DNA of 64,000 nucleotides from Linanthus parryae. Its lineage: Eukaryota > Streptophyta > Magnoliopsida > Ericales > Polemoniaceae. Both the position numbers and the translations under genes were made by a program. The DNA is taken from NCBI GenBank assembly GCA_023055425.1, contig JALGPY010000034.1:248001-312000 (forward strand), in the 5' to 3' direction. A model generated the notes under the pieces. It did not search any database and was not told the DNA's origin. It was given only the letters and a program-made list of their open reading frames with translations. Shown here in pieces: positions 31,544 to 42,658 of this stretch; within the stretch, counting starts at the first letter, position 1, and each line of letters starts with the position of its first letter.

Positions 31544-33178
31544 ATGAGAACCAGAGCCCAGCACGGTATCCATAAACCCATCTCCCGTCTCACCCTTCAT
31601 ACTCAATATCCCTCTTTCGTGTCTCCCTTGCCCAAATCCCATGTGTATTCCCTTTCGGACCCACACTGGAAAGCTGCAATGGATGATGAGTTTGAGGCTA
31701 TGATCACGAATCAGACTTGGGAGTTGGTTCCTCGCCCGTCTGGGGCAAACATTCTCCGGGCCATTTGGTTATTCCGTCACAAGTTTCGGGCTGATGGTAC
31801 TCTTCAGCGGTACAAAGCCCGCCTGGTGGCGAATGGCAAATCTCAGTTAGTGGGTATAGATTGTAATGAGACTTTTAGTGCTGTTGTCAAACCGGCCACC
31901 ATCCGTACTGTTCGCACTCTTTCCATCTCTCATGCTTGGCCTATTCGCCAGTTGGATGTCAAGAATGCTTTCTTGCACGGTGATCTGGATGAGGTAGTGT
32001 ATATGCATCAGCCACCGGGCTATCGGGATCTTCGCCATCCGGATCATGTCTGTCGTCTTCGTAAGTCCCTCTATGGGCTGAAACAGGCACCACGCGCGTG
32101 GTTTCAGCGTTTTGCTACATTTCTCACGGGCTCAGTGGGGTTCTCCAGTTGTCGATGTGATGAGTCTCTGTTTGTCTACATTCAGGGATCAGATATTGTC
32201 TACCTCCTTCTCTACGTCGACGATATTATCATTACGGGGTCTTCTCCTACAGTTGCGCAGAGGATTATTGCTCAGCTTTCGACTGAGTTTGCTATGACTG
32301 ACCTTGGACCTCTACATCACTTTCTGGGCATTGCTGTCACTCGCACTGAATCTGGTATGATTCTCTCTCAGCGTCAGTATGCCACTCAGATTCTACAGCG
32401 TGCATCGATGGTTGGCTGTAAGCCGGTTAGCACTCCGGTTGAGACTGGCTCTAAACTCACCGCAGGTTCAGGACCTCCGGTTGATGATCCCACTGTCTAC
32501 CGCAGTTTAGCTGGTGCTCTTCAGTACCTCACATTCACCCGTCCTGACATCTCTTATGTCGTTCAGCAGATTTGTCTCTTCATGCACGATCCTCGAGAGC
32601 ATCATTTTCGCGCGTTGAAACGCGTTCTTCGCTATGTGAGTGGCACTCTTGATCTCGGGTTTCACATCTCTGCTACTGCTTCCACGGGTCTCACGGCCTA
32701 CACTGATTCGGATTGGGCAGGCTGCCCGGATACACGACGCTCCACCTCCGGTTTTTGCACCTTCTTTGGGGACAACCTTCTCAGCTGGTCGTCCAAACGA
32801 CAAGATACTGTCTCTCGTTCTAGCGCCGAGGCCGAGTACCGTGGCGTGGCCAACGCTGTTGCTGAGCTCTGTTGGCTTCGCAATCTTCTTCTTGAGCTTA
32901 AGGTTCGTCCTCCGAAGGTCTCACTCTGCTATTGTGACAATGTTAGTGCCGTCTACTTATCGGGTAATCCGGTTCAGCATCAACGCACAAAACATATTGA
33001 GATCGATCTTCACTTTGTACGGGAAAAAATTCGCCTCGGCCATCTTCGGGTTCTTCACATACCCGCTGACTTCCAGTATGCGGATATCTTCACCAAAGGT
33101 TTGTCTCGCCAGTTATTTGAAAGGTTCCGCTCCAGTCTGAAGGTTCATCATTCTCCCGTTCCGACTGCGGGGGTGTAA
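31544..33178 (+). pseudogene. Copia pol part 2: reverse transcriptase and RNase H
   Basis: A long open frame of 544 codons. RT motifs: WKAAMDDEFEAM, YKARLVANG, QLDVKNAFLHGDL, SLYGLKQAPRAW and the catalytic YLLLYVDDIIITG (about 32200). RNase H: AYTDSDWAGC, SSAEAEYRG and ADIFTKGL near the end. This part has no internal stop and would be catalytically complete, but it is separated by frameshifts at about 31260 and 31540 from the integrase frame. It acts on element RNA in cytoplasmic particles in functional relatives. Confidence 0.9.
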
Positions 33179-33294
33179 TAGCGTTAGCTTATACTTATTT
33201 TAGGGACTAAACTGTAATTAATCTTGTATCAGTTTTGTTTATATTGTTAATGAAATTCAGAAGTCCGGGGAGAGGACAATTTCACAAACCTTCA
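33174..33294 (+). repeat. Copia 3' LTR
   Basis: Nearly identical to 28796-28916. The RT frame's stop codon (33176-33178) lies inside its first bases. Confidence 0.9.
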
Positions 33295-33299
33295 GTCTG

Positions 33300-33496
33300 A
33301 AGCAGCAAAGAACTGAAGTTGCTTACAACCGGTAGCATGACTGTGAATAGTATGATGGCCTATGTTTGTGATAAACCTTGAAGAAATATAGCAGTGTATA
33401 CTAAGGCTCTGGCCTTGTACCATTGTTACTTACCTATTTATGCTGTTTTATCAGCTTCATATTACATCTATTACGAGTTATGTACTCTTCTTTCAG
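33300..33496 (+). other. F-box-unit flank continuing after the copia insertion
   Basis: Short sequence leading to an acceptor (ttctttcag at 33488-33496). ctctggccttgtaccattgttacttacctatttatg resembles the pre-exon stretch before other E blocks. No gene is present. Confidence 0.4.
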
Positions 33497-33600
33497 GAAA
33501 TGGTGGAACTCGCTGATGATGTATCCACAAAAGCTGTTCCATCCGAATACACTAAGATTTATTTCTGCCATCAACTGGGCTACTGTGATGCCAAGTTTTA
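33497..33600 (+). other. Conserved 3'-exon-like block, copy E6 (most diverged)
   Basis: gaaatggtggaactcgctgatgat... aligns loosely with the block family (aaatggcaggagtttgctgattc). It is followed by a (TTTA)n tract at 33598-33625. Confidence 0.35.
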
Positions 33601-33625
33601 TTTATTTATTTATTTATTTATTTTT

Positions 33626-34739
33626 GCCTCGATATGCAGTAACCAAAGCTGAATCTGAGGGAATGTCAAGTCTATTCTGGACCTTTTGTTTTGTTAAAGT
33701 TAGTCAATGTTCACCGTGTAGGCATAGAAGTATTCGCCCAGACTCGTTTTTAAATGTAATTGACACTCTTGTACTGTTGTTTCGTGCTTGTGTTGTCAAC
33801 CATCTATCTCTGCGTTGTCTCTAACGCAAATCACTTGAACCTCTTGGTAAAAAGTTTGACAAAAAGCTATGTTCTTCCATCATGAATTGTAGTTTGCTAG
33901 TGCTGCAGCACCTCTTTCACCCGAGATTGATAGTACAACACGACAATTTAAAGGCTCACTCACATTTTAACGTAATTATGAATTCTTGGTTGCCACATCA
34001 TATAATCTGAAACTATATATTCTCAACAAAAATAGGAGTACAAAATTACAAAATTCCGCTTAATATCTAATAGCTTGCTAAGTCTGCAGCACCTTTCAGT
34101 AATTTGATGTTATCTTGTTCCGTTTATATGATGAAACCTGACTGTGTAATGCGGTTAATTCAATAATTGTGCATCAACCTCATTGCAACCTTGCACCAGA
34201 TGCACATTACGCTTGCGTTGAATAAAGTAATGCTCCTCCTTTAGATAGAGGGCATAATTTTTCTGTTGCGGCACCTTCAAGTTTAAAGAGATCTTCTTAC
34301 ACACTAGATCCAGATGTAGCTCTTTTTTTAGCTGTAGAGTTTACCTTCCAGCTGGGCGCGTGCGCACAAAAAATAAGTTGTTGAAGATCTCTACATCTGT
34401 GAGGGGTTTTCTCTTGCTATGGATAGTAATAAAACAAGCCATCCAATTGAATGAAAATGGACATAATATGTGTATTTTTAAAGAAACCTATACCTGGCCT
34501 ACGAGATAGTTGTTGCAGCTTTCTACCATGTTTGATTGAGAAATACTGAGCACATGGAACTTTTATGGAACGGTTGCCTACTGTGGTTTCTTTACTGTTG
34601 TCGCTCCGAAGTTAGAATGGCAACCGAAACACTATCATTGATTTTTCTTTATCCTGGTCTCTAAGGGTTTCTTAATCCTCTTCTTTGAATGACAATTGTA
34701 TTGTCCGAAGTCGTACTGCAGTGGTTGTCTTATCTCCAT
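33626..34739. other. Intergenic, no gene recognised
   Basis: AT-rich. It contains fragments of the common flank (gaacctcttgg near 33840; a cattttaacg/ttgccacatcatataatctga stretch near 33965-34010). No coding sequence found. Confidence 0.35.
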
Positions 34740-34769
34740 CTTTGAAGATACCGAATAACGCATATGTTA

Positions 34770-35145
34770 AGTGGTAAGCAAATTAATGGTTCCAAGAGCC
34801 TTACACATGAAACAACATTTGAACGCCTTAAAGAGATAGAAACTGAAAAATATTTAACTCAAGGCATTAATAAACACTACAAAAAATGCCATCCAATGAA
34901 ATGAAAATAGACATCAGAAACAAAAAATCGAAATAAGCCATTGAAAAACCTTCTAAAAACTTAAACTAATTGTTTCTCATTTTGGTCATCAGGCTAACAC
35001 AGTTGGTGCTCTTGGAGCAACTGAGTTATTTTCACTACCTATAACCGAGATACATGCTGCAGCGTTCAACCATGGTTGACTGGTACGAAAAATAATATTC
35101 AATTACTGGTCCTCACCTGATCAATTAATAAAAAACCAACTCTCG
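34770..35145 (-). repeat. 3' flank of subfamily 2 F-box copy (duplicate of 38280-38655)
   Basis: Blocks such as ccaagagccttac, cattaataaacactacaaaaaatgc, aaaaaccttctaaa and ggtcatcaggctaa match 38280-38480 in order. No coding sequence beyond the relic's end. Confidence 0.65.
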
Positions 35146-35610
35146 CTAGAAGAATTTTGTATCTCCTATATTTCTCAACTCTTTTATTAGCTTTCCAGTC
35201 TTCAAATCGCACAACCAATAGTCAGAGTAATCTTTAAATACAACCAGATAAACCTCATCCCAGTTATTGAAAAATCCAGTGGGTTTTGAAACACGATATC
35301 CCTGTGGTCTACAAGTCACCAGTTTCGACCATGATTGACTTGGTGGACTGCCTGAATTATAATTATTTATCAATACCCAGAAACCAAAACTGTAACTCAG
35401 CCGTGTTGAATCGTAATCTGAACGATAAATCAAGGCAACAGTATCTCTGTACCCTACGAGACGTGGACTAGTCCGACAAGGACATGGAGACTCAATGCAT
35501 TCAAACACCTCATCAATCATGTCAAAACAAAGAATATGCTTGATGTCGAATTTCCCGTCTTCATAATAGTTTTTTACAGGCAGATATATGAATCTATTGG
35601 CACATAAAGA
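35146..35610 (-). pseudogene. F-box relic, C-terminal half (subfamily 2)
   Basis: The - strand reads CANRFIYLPV, DIKHILCFDMIDEVFE, RTSPRLVGYRDTVAL, SQSWSKLVTCRPQ, DYWLCDLKTGKLIKELRNIG, matching roughly residues 205-375 of the intact gene at 38656-39810. At about 35610 the coding sequence is joined directly to the promoter-side flank (ttgtgtaagcccccctcaag, the counterpart of 39930-39950), so the F-box and half the FBA region were removed by one internal deletion. The frame ends early at 35146. The stop/donor context TGATCAG|GTGAGG survives near 35115. Confidence 0.88.
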
Positions 35611-35700
35611 ATTTGTGTAAGCCCCCCTCAAGTTTGGAAACTACTCCGTTTGGGCCACGGAAGAAATTAATTATTTCCCCAATGTCAAATGTCAATCATT
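35611..35700 (-). repeat. Promoter-side flank shared by subfamily 2 copies
   Basis: cctcaagtttggaaactactccgtttgggccac, present also at 39945-39980 and, diverged, at 28330-28380. It lies upstream of each subfamily 2 copy on the - strand. Confidence 0.6.
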
Positions 35701-37719
35701 CCGTGGTGTCCAGCAAACATACTCATTCTCCAGACTCAACTGAAGGATCATGACCATTGACTAATGGTAATCAACCAATCAAGCGATCCAAGTTCGTGCT
35801 TCTTTACGGAAAATAACCCCAAGAGAGTCATGTTTTATTGTGAATATAGAGTAAAATTTCATTTTCCCCCATACCTACCCCAGCCTCACAGAACACAAAC
35901 CCTATGAGCTATCAACAACGAATATGGACAGTTTGCAAGTATGTTAATTTTAGTTAAATGTATTAAGTGGTATCTGATTTTTTTGTGTCCTTATAGTCTC
36001 TATTTTGGATTGAGAGTTGTGATGCTCATGTTGATATATATGGATCTGATTCTTATTTTGAGGTTTTCTTTATTTTCTTTCTTTTTGGGGGGTAATAGTC
36101 GACCGGAATTTAAAACATATTAATCTTACGACCGAGTATTGTATTTGAGAACATTTTCAAACCGGGTATTGCATTACATTCCCATCCGAGTACTTGCTAT
36201 TTTACAAAATAATCTCCATGTAGAATTATGAACTTGTTTTCTTCCATTTTTTTGCAGCAAATCTTGCACTTCATTTAATATAGGGCAATGTCATTAGCCC
36301 AATAGGCGTACAAGCTAACGGGGTAAGTTATAGCCCAAAATATAGATACATCACATTCTAGGCCCATATTAGCTAGAGAATGGGCTAAGCCATTTTGGCC
36401 TCTTTTACACCAAGAAACCCTAAACGATAAAAGCTCACGAAGCTTCAAGACAATCCCATTCAGAAGTGGGATACATCACATTCTTCCATAGTGCTACTAA
36501 CTATAGCCTCGGGAAATAACCACTTTATGAGCAATGAATAATGAGTTATGGACAAATTTTTGGTGAGCTGATTTTGGTTAATTTTATTCATGATGCGGTG
36601 TATTTAAGCTTTTTGTGACATATAATTTTCAATTTGTTGATTGGAAGTTGTGAAGGTCATGTTGATAATAATCCAAGTCGTATTTTGCTTGTATCATAAT
36701 TTTAGATGTAATTAATTTTTTGGGCAGTTCTTTGGGAGTCCAACCTGGATCCCATTCAATTTGTGTCTAGCGGATTTTCGGCTCGGATATGGGTTAGGTA
36801 CTTTAGATCCGATTTGAATTTGATCCGGATCAAATTAATATCTTACAGATACATATGGATATTCCCTTCTCAAACGGATTTGGACACAAATGTAGGTGGA
36901 TCCGATATGAATCTGACCCGTTTCCATACTCATACGACTGTACTTATTCAGGAAGCAATGCAAGCTTTAGCATTATTTTGGGATGTCCGCGTATTTTCAG
37001 CACATGGGATTAATACAATGACGTGGTCGACCAATTTATTATTCTGAGACGATTTCTCTGTGTGAAGCTTGTTTGATGGTTGATTATTGGAATCATATAA
37101 TTATCTTTTCCATATCAATGCATGAAAATATAATTTACCAGTGAATGGTTATTGTAAATCATACCACTTTCATCAAATCAACATATGGAAATAGTCTTAA
37201 GATAACGCATCCCTTGTGTGAACTAAGTGTATCACAGTGATGGTGGTACTGAATATGAAGAACCACTCTCCCCACATTGCTTTCGTTGTGTTGTTTGAAT
37301 AGATACAGAAGTGGAGAAGAAGATGTGATAACTCAAAAAGATTCACGGACCATTGAACTCGTTGTGATTAACTCAAGGACTGAGGAATCCCCAAAAGAAT
37401 TCTGAAGAATGAAAATGTTTTTATCAAACCAAACGAGAATACATAATACAAGACTTCCAAGTCTGAGGTAACACAAGTGTAGATGGGCAAGCATAAGGAT
37501 GAATCGTAACCGAAACGATTAGTTCATAAACCTTTCTCAAATCCATCTGAGGAAAACATAACGAAGCAAATTCAAATTGGATGACATGATAGCGAAGATA
37601 GTGAATATTATGAAACTCTTGCGACTTGCTGAATCCCAACTAGTTTCCAAAGCAAGGGGATGGAAAGGCAAAAAACATTCTGCTGTTGGGAAATAAGTTC
37701 CAATTAAGGTATTCAAGCA
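35701..37719. other. Intergenic, no gene recognised
   Basis: No recognisable domain in any frame. Around 36745-36930 the sequence has repeated gatccg/ggatc words and gggttaggtac, which may be a DNA-element subterminal region. The 36763-37047 open frame follows these repeats and is not called. 36255-36480 holds a repeat-like gggcaatgtcattagccc stretch. Confidence 0.35.
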
Positions 37720-38170
37720 ATTCCTAATTATGCCATGGGTTATTTCTTACTATCCATGAGGGTGTGCCAGAATATGGAGCGTCTAGCATTTGATATAATG
37801 AAAACTTCTAAAAGATGATGGAGACATTGGTTTTCGAGATTTCCATGATTTTAATGTTGCTATTTTTGCTAAGCAAACATGACGTTTCCTAAGAAATCCG
37901 GATAGCCTTGTCAGTAGGGTGTTCAGGGCAAGTACTACAGGAATTCTTCTATTCTAGATGTTAAGGTTGGGGCGAACAGTCAGTTCTCCTATGCTTTCAA
38001 AGTATTTTGACGGACGTGCATAATCAAACCAGGCTTGGTATGGAAAATCAGAGATGGCTGATTAGTCAGAATTTTCAAAGATAACAGCTGCACTTTCAGA
38101 GTTATCTCTCATCGGAGTTATTTCTCAGTGTCAGATAGGTCCGGAAGATGAAATTGTTGATTCCTGGAAA
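37720..38170 (+). pseudogene. LINE fragment (C-terminal part of L1-type ORF2)
   Basis: The + strand frames read IPNYAMGYFLLSMRVCQNME, then, after a frame change, GFRDFHDFNVAIFAKQ, RFLRNPDSLVSRVF, corresponding to the conserved post-RT region of plant L1 elements (GLGFRDFH.FN.ALLAKQ..R). Stops and shifts are frequent. It runs in the opposite orientation to the LINE at 23229-25211. No A-tail identified. Confidence 0.75.
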
Positions 38171-38655
38171 CAAGATCATGGAATGAAGAAATGTTAGCTC
38201 ATGAAACATCATTAATGGAATGAAGAAAGGTTAGCTCATGAAACATTATTAAAGGTTAGCTCATGTTAACAGTTAAAGTTTCCAAGAGCCTTACATGAAT
38301 CATCAATCAAACCCCTGAGAAAGATTGAAATTGAAAAATGTTTAACTTAACACATTAATAAACATTACAAAAAATGCAATCCAATGTACTGAAAATGGAC
38401 ATGGGAAACATAAAGTTGAATCAAGCCTTTGAAAAACCTTCTAAACACTTTAAACTAATTGTTTCTCATTCCAGGTCATCAGGCTAATGCAGGTGGTGCT
38501 TCGGAGCAACGAATTTTTTTCCGATACCTATAACTGGACGACGTTCTGCAACGTTTGACTGCTACGAAAAATATCATTCATAAACCACAGCAAATGATTC
38601 ATCTTACACATTCTCTAAAGAAGAATTTGGAAACCAATTACCGGTCCTCACCTGA
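38171..38655 (-). other. 3' flank of the intact subfamily 2 gene
   Basis: It begins at the splice donor (38651, GTGAGGAC on the - strand) right after the stop codon and is duplicated at 34770-35145. It probably contains a 3' UTR intron; the acceptor was not located with confidence. Confidence 0.5.
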
Positions 38656-39810
38656 TCAATTGATAAAAATCCAACTCTCGCTATACTGGAAGAATTCGGT
38701 ATATCCTATATTACCCAACTCTTTTATTAGCTCTCCAGTCGTCAAATCACACAACCAGTAGTCAGAGTAATCTTTTAATACAACCAAATAATCTTCATTC
38801 GAATTACTGAAAAATCCCCTGGGATATTGAACATGATATTCCTGTGGTCTACAAGTCAGTAGTTTAGACCATGATTGACTTGGTGGACTGGCTGAATTGT
38901 TGTTCATCAGTACCCAGCAATCAAAACTGTAACTCTGCAATTGTGAATCGTAATCTGAACGAGAAATCAAGGCAACAGTATCTCTGTACCCTACGAGACG
39001 TGGATCAGTCCCACAAGGACTTGGAGACTCAATGCGTTCAAACACCTCATCAATCATGTCAAAACAAAGAATATGCTTGATGTCGAATGTTCTATCTCCA
39101 TAATTATCTGTCTGCATAACAGGCAGATATATGAATCTGTTGGCACATGTGGTGAATCGGCTTATACCATCGCAGTCCGAACAAGTCAGATAGGAGAGAG
39201 GGAGTGTCTTTTCACTCCAAGAATTGGTCTTCGTGGTGAATTTACTGATTCGGGCCACAATCCCTTCTTCAAAAGAAAAGTATGTTCTTGACAACTGAAA
39301 AGTGTTTTCGACGGGATTAAAACAAAAACCCGCGACAGAAGTTTCCCCATCAACGGGTTCATCCAGCGAGGGTTCATCCAGCGAACCGATTATTCTAAAC
39401 TGCTTGGTTAACGGATTCCAAAGTGCAAACTCTTGAGGTTTGGATGAAGGATAGAAAGATAAGCAAACTAATCCTTTAGAACAACCAACTATCTCTATCC
39501 TGAAGCCTTTGTAATCAGGAATGGTCAGATCTACTGGGGTATCGAGAATCCGGAAGGAGAATGTTGTATCCCTTCCAAGATGGTACCCTCTACAGTCACT
39601 TGAATGAAAGAAAAAAGTGACTTGTTTGTTGTTTTTGTTTGTAGCAGAGTGCATGTCAATGAAATTGTGCATGTCAATGAAACGGCGAGATATAATTAGG
39701 TCGTACCAGTTTTTGCAGACGCACTTAAACCGAGTCAGAGATCTCACCGGGAGCCTTAGGAGGATCTCGGTCATCGCATCTCGTGGCAATTCCTCCGATC
39801 TCTCCGCCAT
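38656..39810 (-). CDS. F-box/FBA protein, intact (subfamily 2, CPR1-like)
   Basis: A single - strand frame of 384 codons from an ATG at 39810 (MAERSEELPRDAMTEILLRL). The F-box is at residues about 6-50 (LPVRSLTRFKCVCKNWYDLI, RRFIDMH). The FBA region has CSKGLVCLSFY, FALWNPLTKQFR, VAGFCFNPVENTFQLSR, TTKTNSWSEKTLPL, ILCFDMIDEVFERIE, LVGYRDTVALISR, SWSKLLTCRP, DYWLCDLTTGELIKEL. It resembles CPR1/At3g06240-type F-box proteins, which act as SCF receptors; the substrate is unknown. Two in-frame micro-duplications are visible (FIDMHNFIDMH and SLDEPSLDEP). The TGA stop is four bases before a splice donor (TCAG|GTGAGG). It is the parent-like copy for the relics at 27403 and 35146. Confidence 0.92.
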   Translation of the reverse strand: MAERSEELPRDAMTEILLRLPVRSLTRFKCVCKNWYDLIISRRFIDMHNFIDMHSATNKNNKQVTFFFHSSDCRGYHLGRDTTFSFRILDTPVDLTIPDYKGFRIEIVGCSKGLVCLSFYPSSKPQEFALWNPLTKQFRIIGSLDEPSLDEPVDGETSVAGFCFNPVENTFQLSRTYFSFEEGIVARISKFTTKTNSWSEKTLPLSYLTCSDCDGISRFTTCANRFIYLPVMQTDNYGDRTFDIKHILCFDMIDEVFERIESPSPCGTDPRLVGYRDTVALISRSDYDSQLQSYSFDCWVLMNNNSASPPSQSWSKLLTCRPQEYHVQYPRGFFSNSNEDYLVVLKDYSDYWLCDLTTGELIKELGNIGYTEFFQYSESWIFIN

Positions 39811-40369
39811 AGTCTATCTCAGACTTCGAACTCCAATGTCTGCCGGCGGAAACAATCGATAATCGATGAGGAAGAAGAGCTAAAGCCGACTAGGGTTTTA
39901 CTATATAGAGTGTCTGCATACGGGCAAACGAATTTGTATAAGCCCCCTCAAGTTTGGAAACTACTCCTTTTGGTCCCCGAATTAATTTGATTATTTCGCT
40001 ATTGAGAATCGTCATGTTGTTCACTCATCACTGAACAGCACCCGATCTGTGTTTAGTTCAAGGCAGATTGAACTAGATCAAATAGGGTGGTTACATGAGG
40101 TAAAAGACACTTTCACCCCTCGGGTTTGATGTAAAGACATTTTACCCCTCTCTATTTGGGAAATGACACTTTACCCTATTAATGTTCCGAGTGTCATGAT
40201 AATTACACCCCTCGATTGTATCATATCAAACTCTAAAAGAGTAGTTTTGTCCCGGAAGCTATTATAGTGACGAACAACCGCCCACAGACTGACGATATCA
40301 TAATTAAGGAATGTAAATTTCCTTAAATTTGACAAACAATAGGGGTCAAAGTGTTGTTAGATCGGGTTT
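39811..40369 (-). promoter_or_regulatory. Upstream region of the intact subfamily 2 gene
   Basis: It contains the shared promoter-side block (39930-40010). On the - strand, ctctatatagtaaaa near 39905 is a TATA-like element about 95 bases from the ATG. No other gene was found up to 40369. Confidence 0.45.
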
Positions 40370-41640
40370 CCTATTTAAGATACGATAATCAAAATTTACG
40401 GGTCGGTGGAAGGAACAACCTGTATTGTTACTCGTAAGATATTGTTGGTGACACCGGCACAATAACAAAGTAATGCAGGGGAATAATATCACCCAAGATT
40501 ACAGCTTTTCCCTAAAAATGCAACTAAAATGGATGTCCCTATAATGCAAGATAGACGATGATAATCAAAACAACACTAGAGGCCCTGACTTTTAAAACGT
40601 CTGGATAAAGTATCTAGGGACCCGAGAAGAGATTCAGAGGAGTCCAATGAGGATATGTGAATTCACCCCCGCCCCCATGCAAACCTCTCGAAATTTGAGC
40701 TAGAACATACACCCTCCGTCCCATAATTTCAGCCCCATATTCCTTTTCGGTCCGTGCCAGAATTTGTGTCCACTTTCCTTTTTTGTAGCTCCTAATAGTG
40801 TAGTTTCACTGACTGCCCTCAAAAACTATAGGTGACATTATCAAACAATTAAAAAGTGATGGTATTTAAATAAATGACTTCGCAAAACGTTAGTGGAGAT
40901 GTAAGGATTACATGTTCCCTTAAATAGTTAGATTCCTCAAAAGGGACCAAATTATGGGATGGAGGGAATAGTTGGTTTTATCGTTGCCGGTGTTTTCTAC
41001 CTCGAAGCTGAACATAAGCAGTTTCTGTCTCCAGTTTCTTCTCTGTTCCTTCCAGCGGGTCACCCGTCTATTTCACTCAGACGAATGTTACAGCTTATAG
41101 CAAAAGTCAAATGCATTTCCTGTTGCCTTTTTGCTTTTTAATTTAACAAACTAATGGGTACTTATTCGATGCGGTGAGTGCATCGTATGTGGTGGATCCC
41201 ACACTCATCATATATGTATCATGTAGTATCTTGCATTCAGGCATAATTGCTAGTTTAGATAAGGATATATTCACACCTACCATATCGCAATGTATCTTAA
41301 GATATGTATCATACAATCGTGTACAGTAAGATCATGTTAAACATGGGAATTACATATGTGTTTTTTTGTGCATGCCTATTTAACAAGTCGAAATATACTA
41401 TGAAACTTTTTGATGGTGTAAGGAAAGAATGGTAGATAAAAATATTGAACTTCCTGGCGATGGTAAAAGTTCGCTTATCAAATTAGGCGTGTTGGTTAGG
41501 GTAGACCAGTACGTTTGGGCTCTGTGATTGTAAGCAGCATCTTATCAACGTAGCTTAATGCACGAGTTAATTAAAATTCACTCACATTTTAGCCAAGTTC
41601 ACAGTTTCCCACATCATTGTAATATGAATGAATACAGTAT
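40370..41640 (+). repeat. F-box-unit module, diverged copy with a Stowaway insertion
   Basis: It matches 17890-18120 (atttaagatacgataatcaaaat, gttggtgacaccggcacaataacaaag) and then 18350-18900 in order. It is interrupted by a MITE at 40710-40968. No coding sequence. Confidence 0.6.
40710..40968. mobile_element. Stowaway-type MITE
   Basis: Terminal inverted repeats accctccgtcccataattt and aaattatgggatggagggaa, flanked by TA on both sides (40708-40709, 40969-40970), as for Tc1/mariner-derived Stowaway elements. 259 bp, non-coding. Confidence 0.88.
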
Positions 41641-41824
41641 TAGGTGATAATGAATGTTGACCAAATATTACTAGCTTTTTACTTATTAAAAAAGAATGAA
41701 CTTGACAAATAGAGTTAATTTGTGAATGGGCCCATTTCCCCCCAAAATTAATGGGCCATAAAATCTTCATATCTCTGTGTAGAAGACTGTAGACATTAAA
41801 AGCCCACTTCCACCAAAATCTTCC

Positions 41825-42654
41825 TCTGAAGGAGAGACGAGTAGAGTAGGAGGAAGAAGGAAGAAAGATCTAACCGACGATTTGATTATTGACATCTTCG
41901 CCAGACTTCCCGTCAGAGTCCCTGTTGCGGTTCAAGTCCCTCTCCAAGTTCTGGTATTCTCTCATTACCTCTCCTTACTTCATCTCCATCCACTCTACAC
42001 ATAGCCACCACAACAAGAATAATAAAGGCTCTGGGTTTTGTTTCGATCCGGTCACTAATGCTTTCAAAGTTGCTTAATTTCAATTCACTGTTACACAAGC
42101 AGGAGAGGCTTCGGCTCAAGCCGATGTGTTCTCCACTGCTAATGGTCATGGACGCAAAAGAGCGTGGCTGTCCCCTACCGGGTCTTCTTCAGGTCCTTTC
42201 ATGGTGACGCTACATATGTCAATGGGTACATGCATTGGCATATAGCTATCTTTCAAGGTGGCTGGAATGTGAAAGATATGTATATTTTAAGTTATGACAT
42301 GACTAATGAAGTGTTCTCGACTATGTACTTGCTGCTTACCAGGGATCTCTTGCCATGTTTGTTCATAAGCAGACCGGTTCTGATAGTTCCTATAGTGTGG
42401 TTGATGTGTGGCTGATGAATGATTGCCAATCAGCCATGGTCTAAACTACTCATTTGTAGACCTTCCATTACGGACAGCATTGCCGTAGGATTTTCTGCAA
42501 GGATAACATTGATTCGGTGCTCCTAAGGTCCCCTAGTCAGGACAGCCTTTTGTATTTGTACTACCCAGAGAACAGGGAGACCAAGAAGTTTGAGAAACCA
42601 GCACCTATATGGGCGACCTTCCTATACAGCGAGAGCCTTGCGCCACTTGATTAA
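41825..42654 (+). pseudogene. F-box relic with internal deletion (subfamily 1)
   Basis: There is no start codon. The F-box piece has DDLIIDIFARLPV then a one-base insertion before LLRFKSLSKFWYSLITSPYFISIHS. After about 42030 it jumps directly to GSGFCFDPVTNAFKVA, a deletion of around 100 residues compared with the gene at 15205, followed by a stop. Later scraps include ADVFSTA, the YVNGYMHWHIAIFQGG frame and DMYILSYDMTNEVF. The C-terminal TFLYSESLAPLD precedes the TAA at 42652-42654. The stop is followed by TTAG|GTAAAA. Confidence 0.88.
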
Positions 42655-42658
42655 TTAG

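Larger units (their letters stand above)
28796..33294 (+). mobile_element. Ty1/copia LTR retrotransposon, defective
   Basis: Two LTRs of about 121 bp (28796-28916, 33174-33294) start TGTAATAGCG and end ACAAACCTTCA, differing at only a few positions. The primer-binding site tggtatcagagccc directly follows the 5' LTR and matches the initiator tRNA-Met 3' end. A purine-rich ctgcgggggtg precedes the 3' LTR. Flanking direct repeat: GTCTG at 28793-28797 (its TG overlapping the LTR start) and at 33295-33299. The pol order integrase then RT/RNase H identifies copia. Gag is almost entirely missing and pol is frameshifted, so the copy is dead. The interior is more GC-rich than the host flanks. Confidence 0.93.

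Noticed and set aside
36763..37047. 94-codon open frame
   Set aside because: Composed of repeated gatccg-type words with no family resemblance and no conserved partner.
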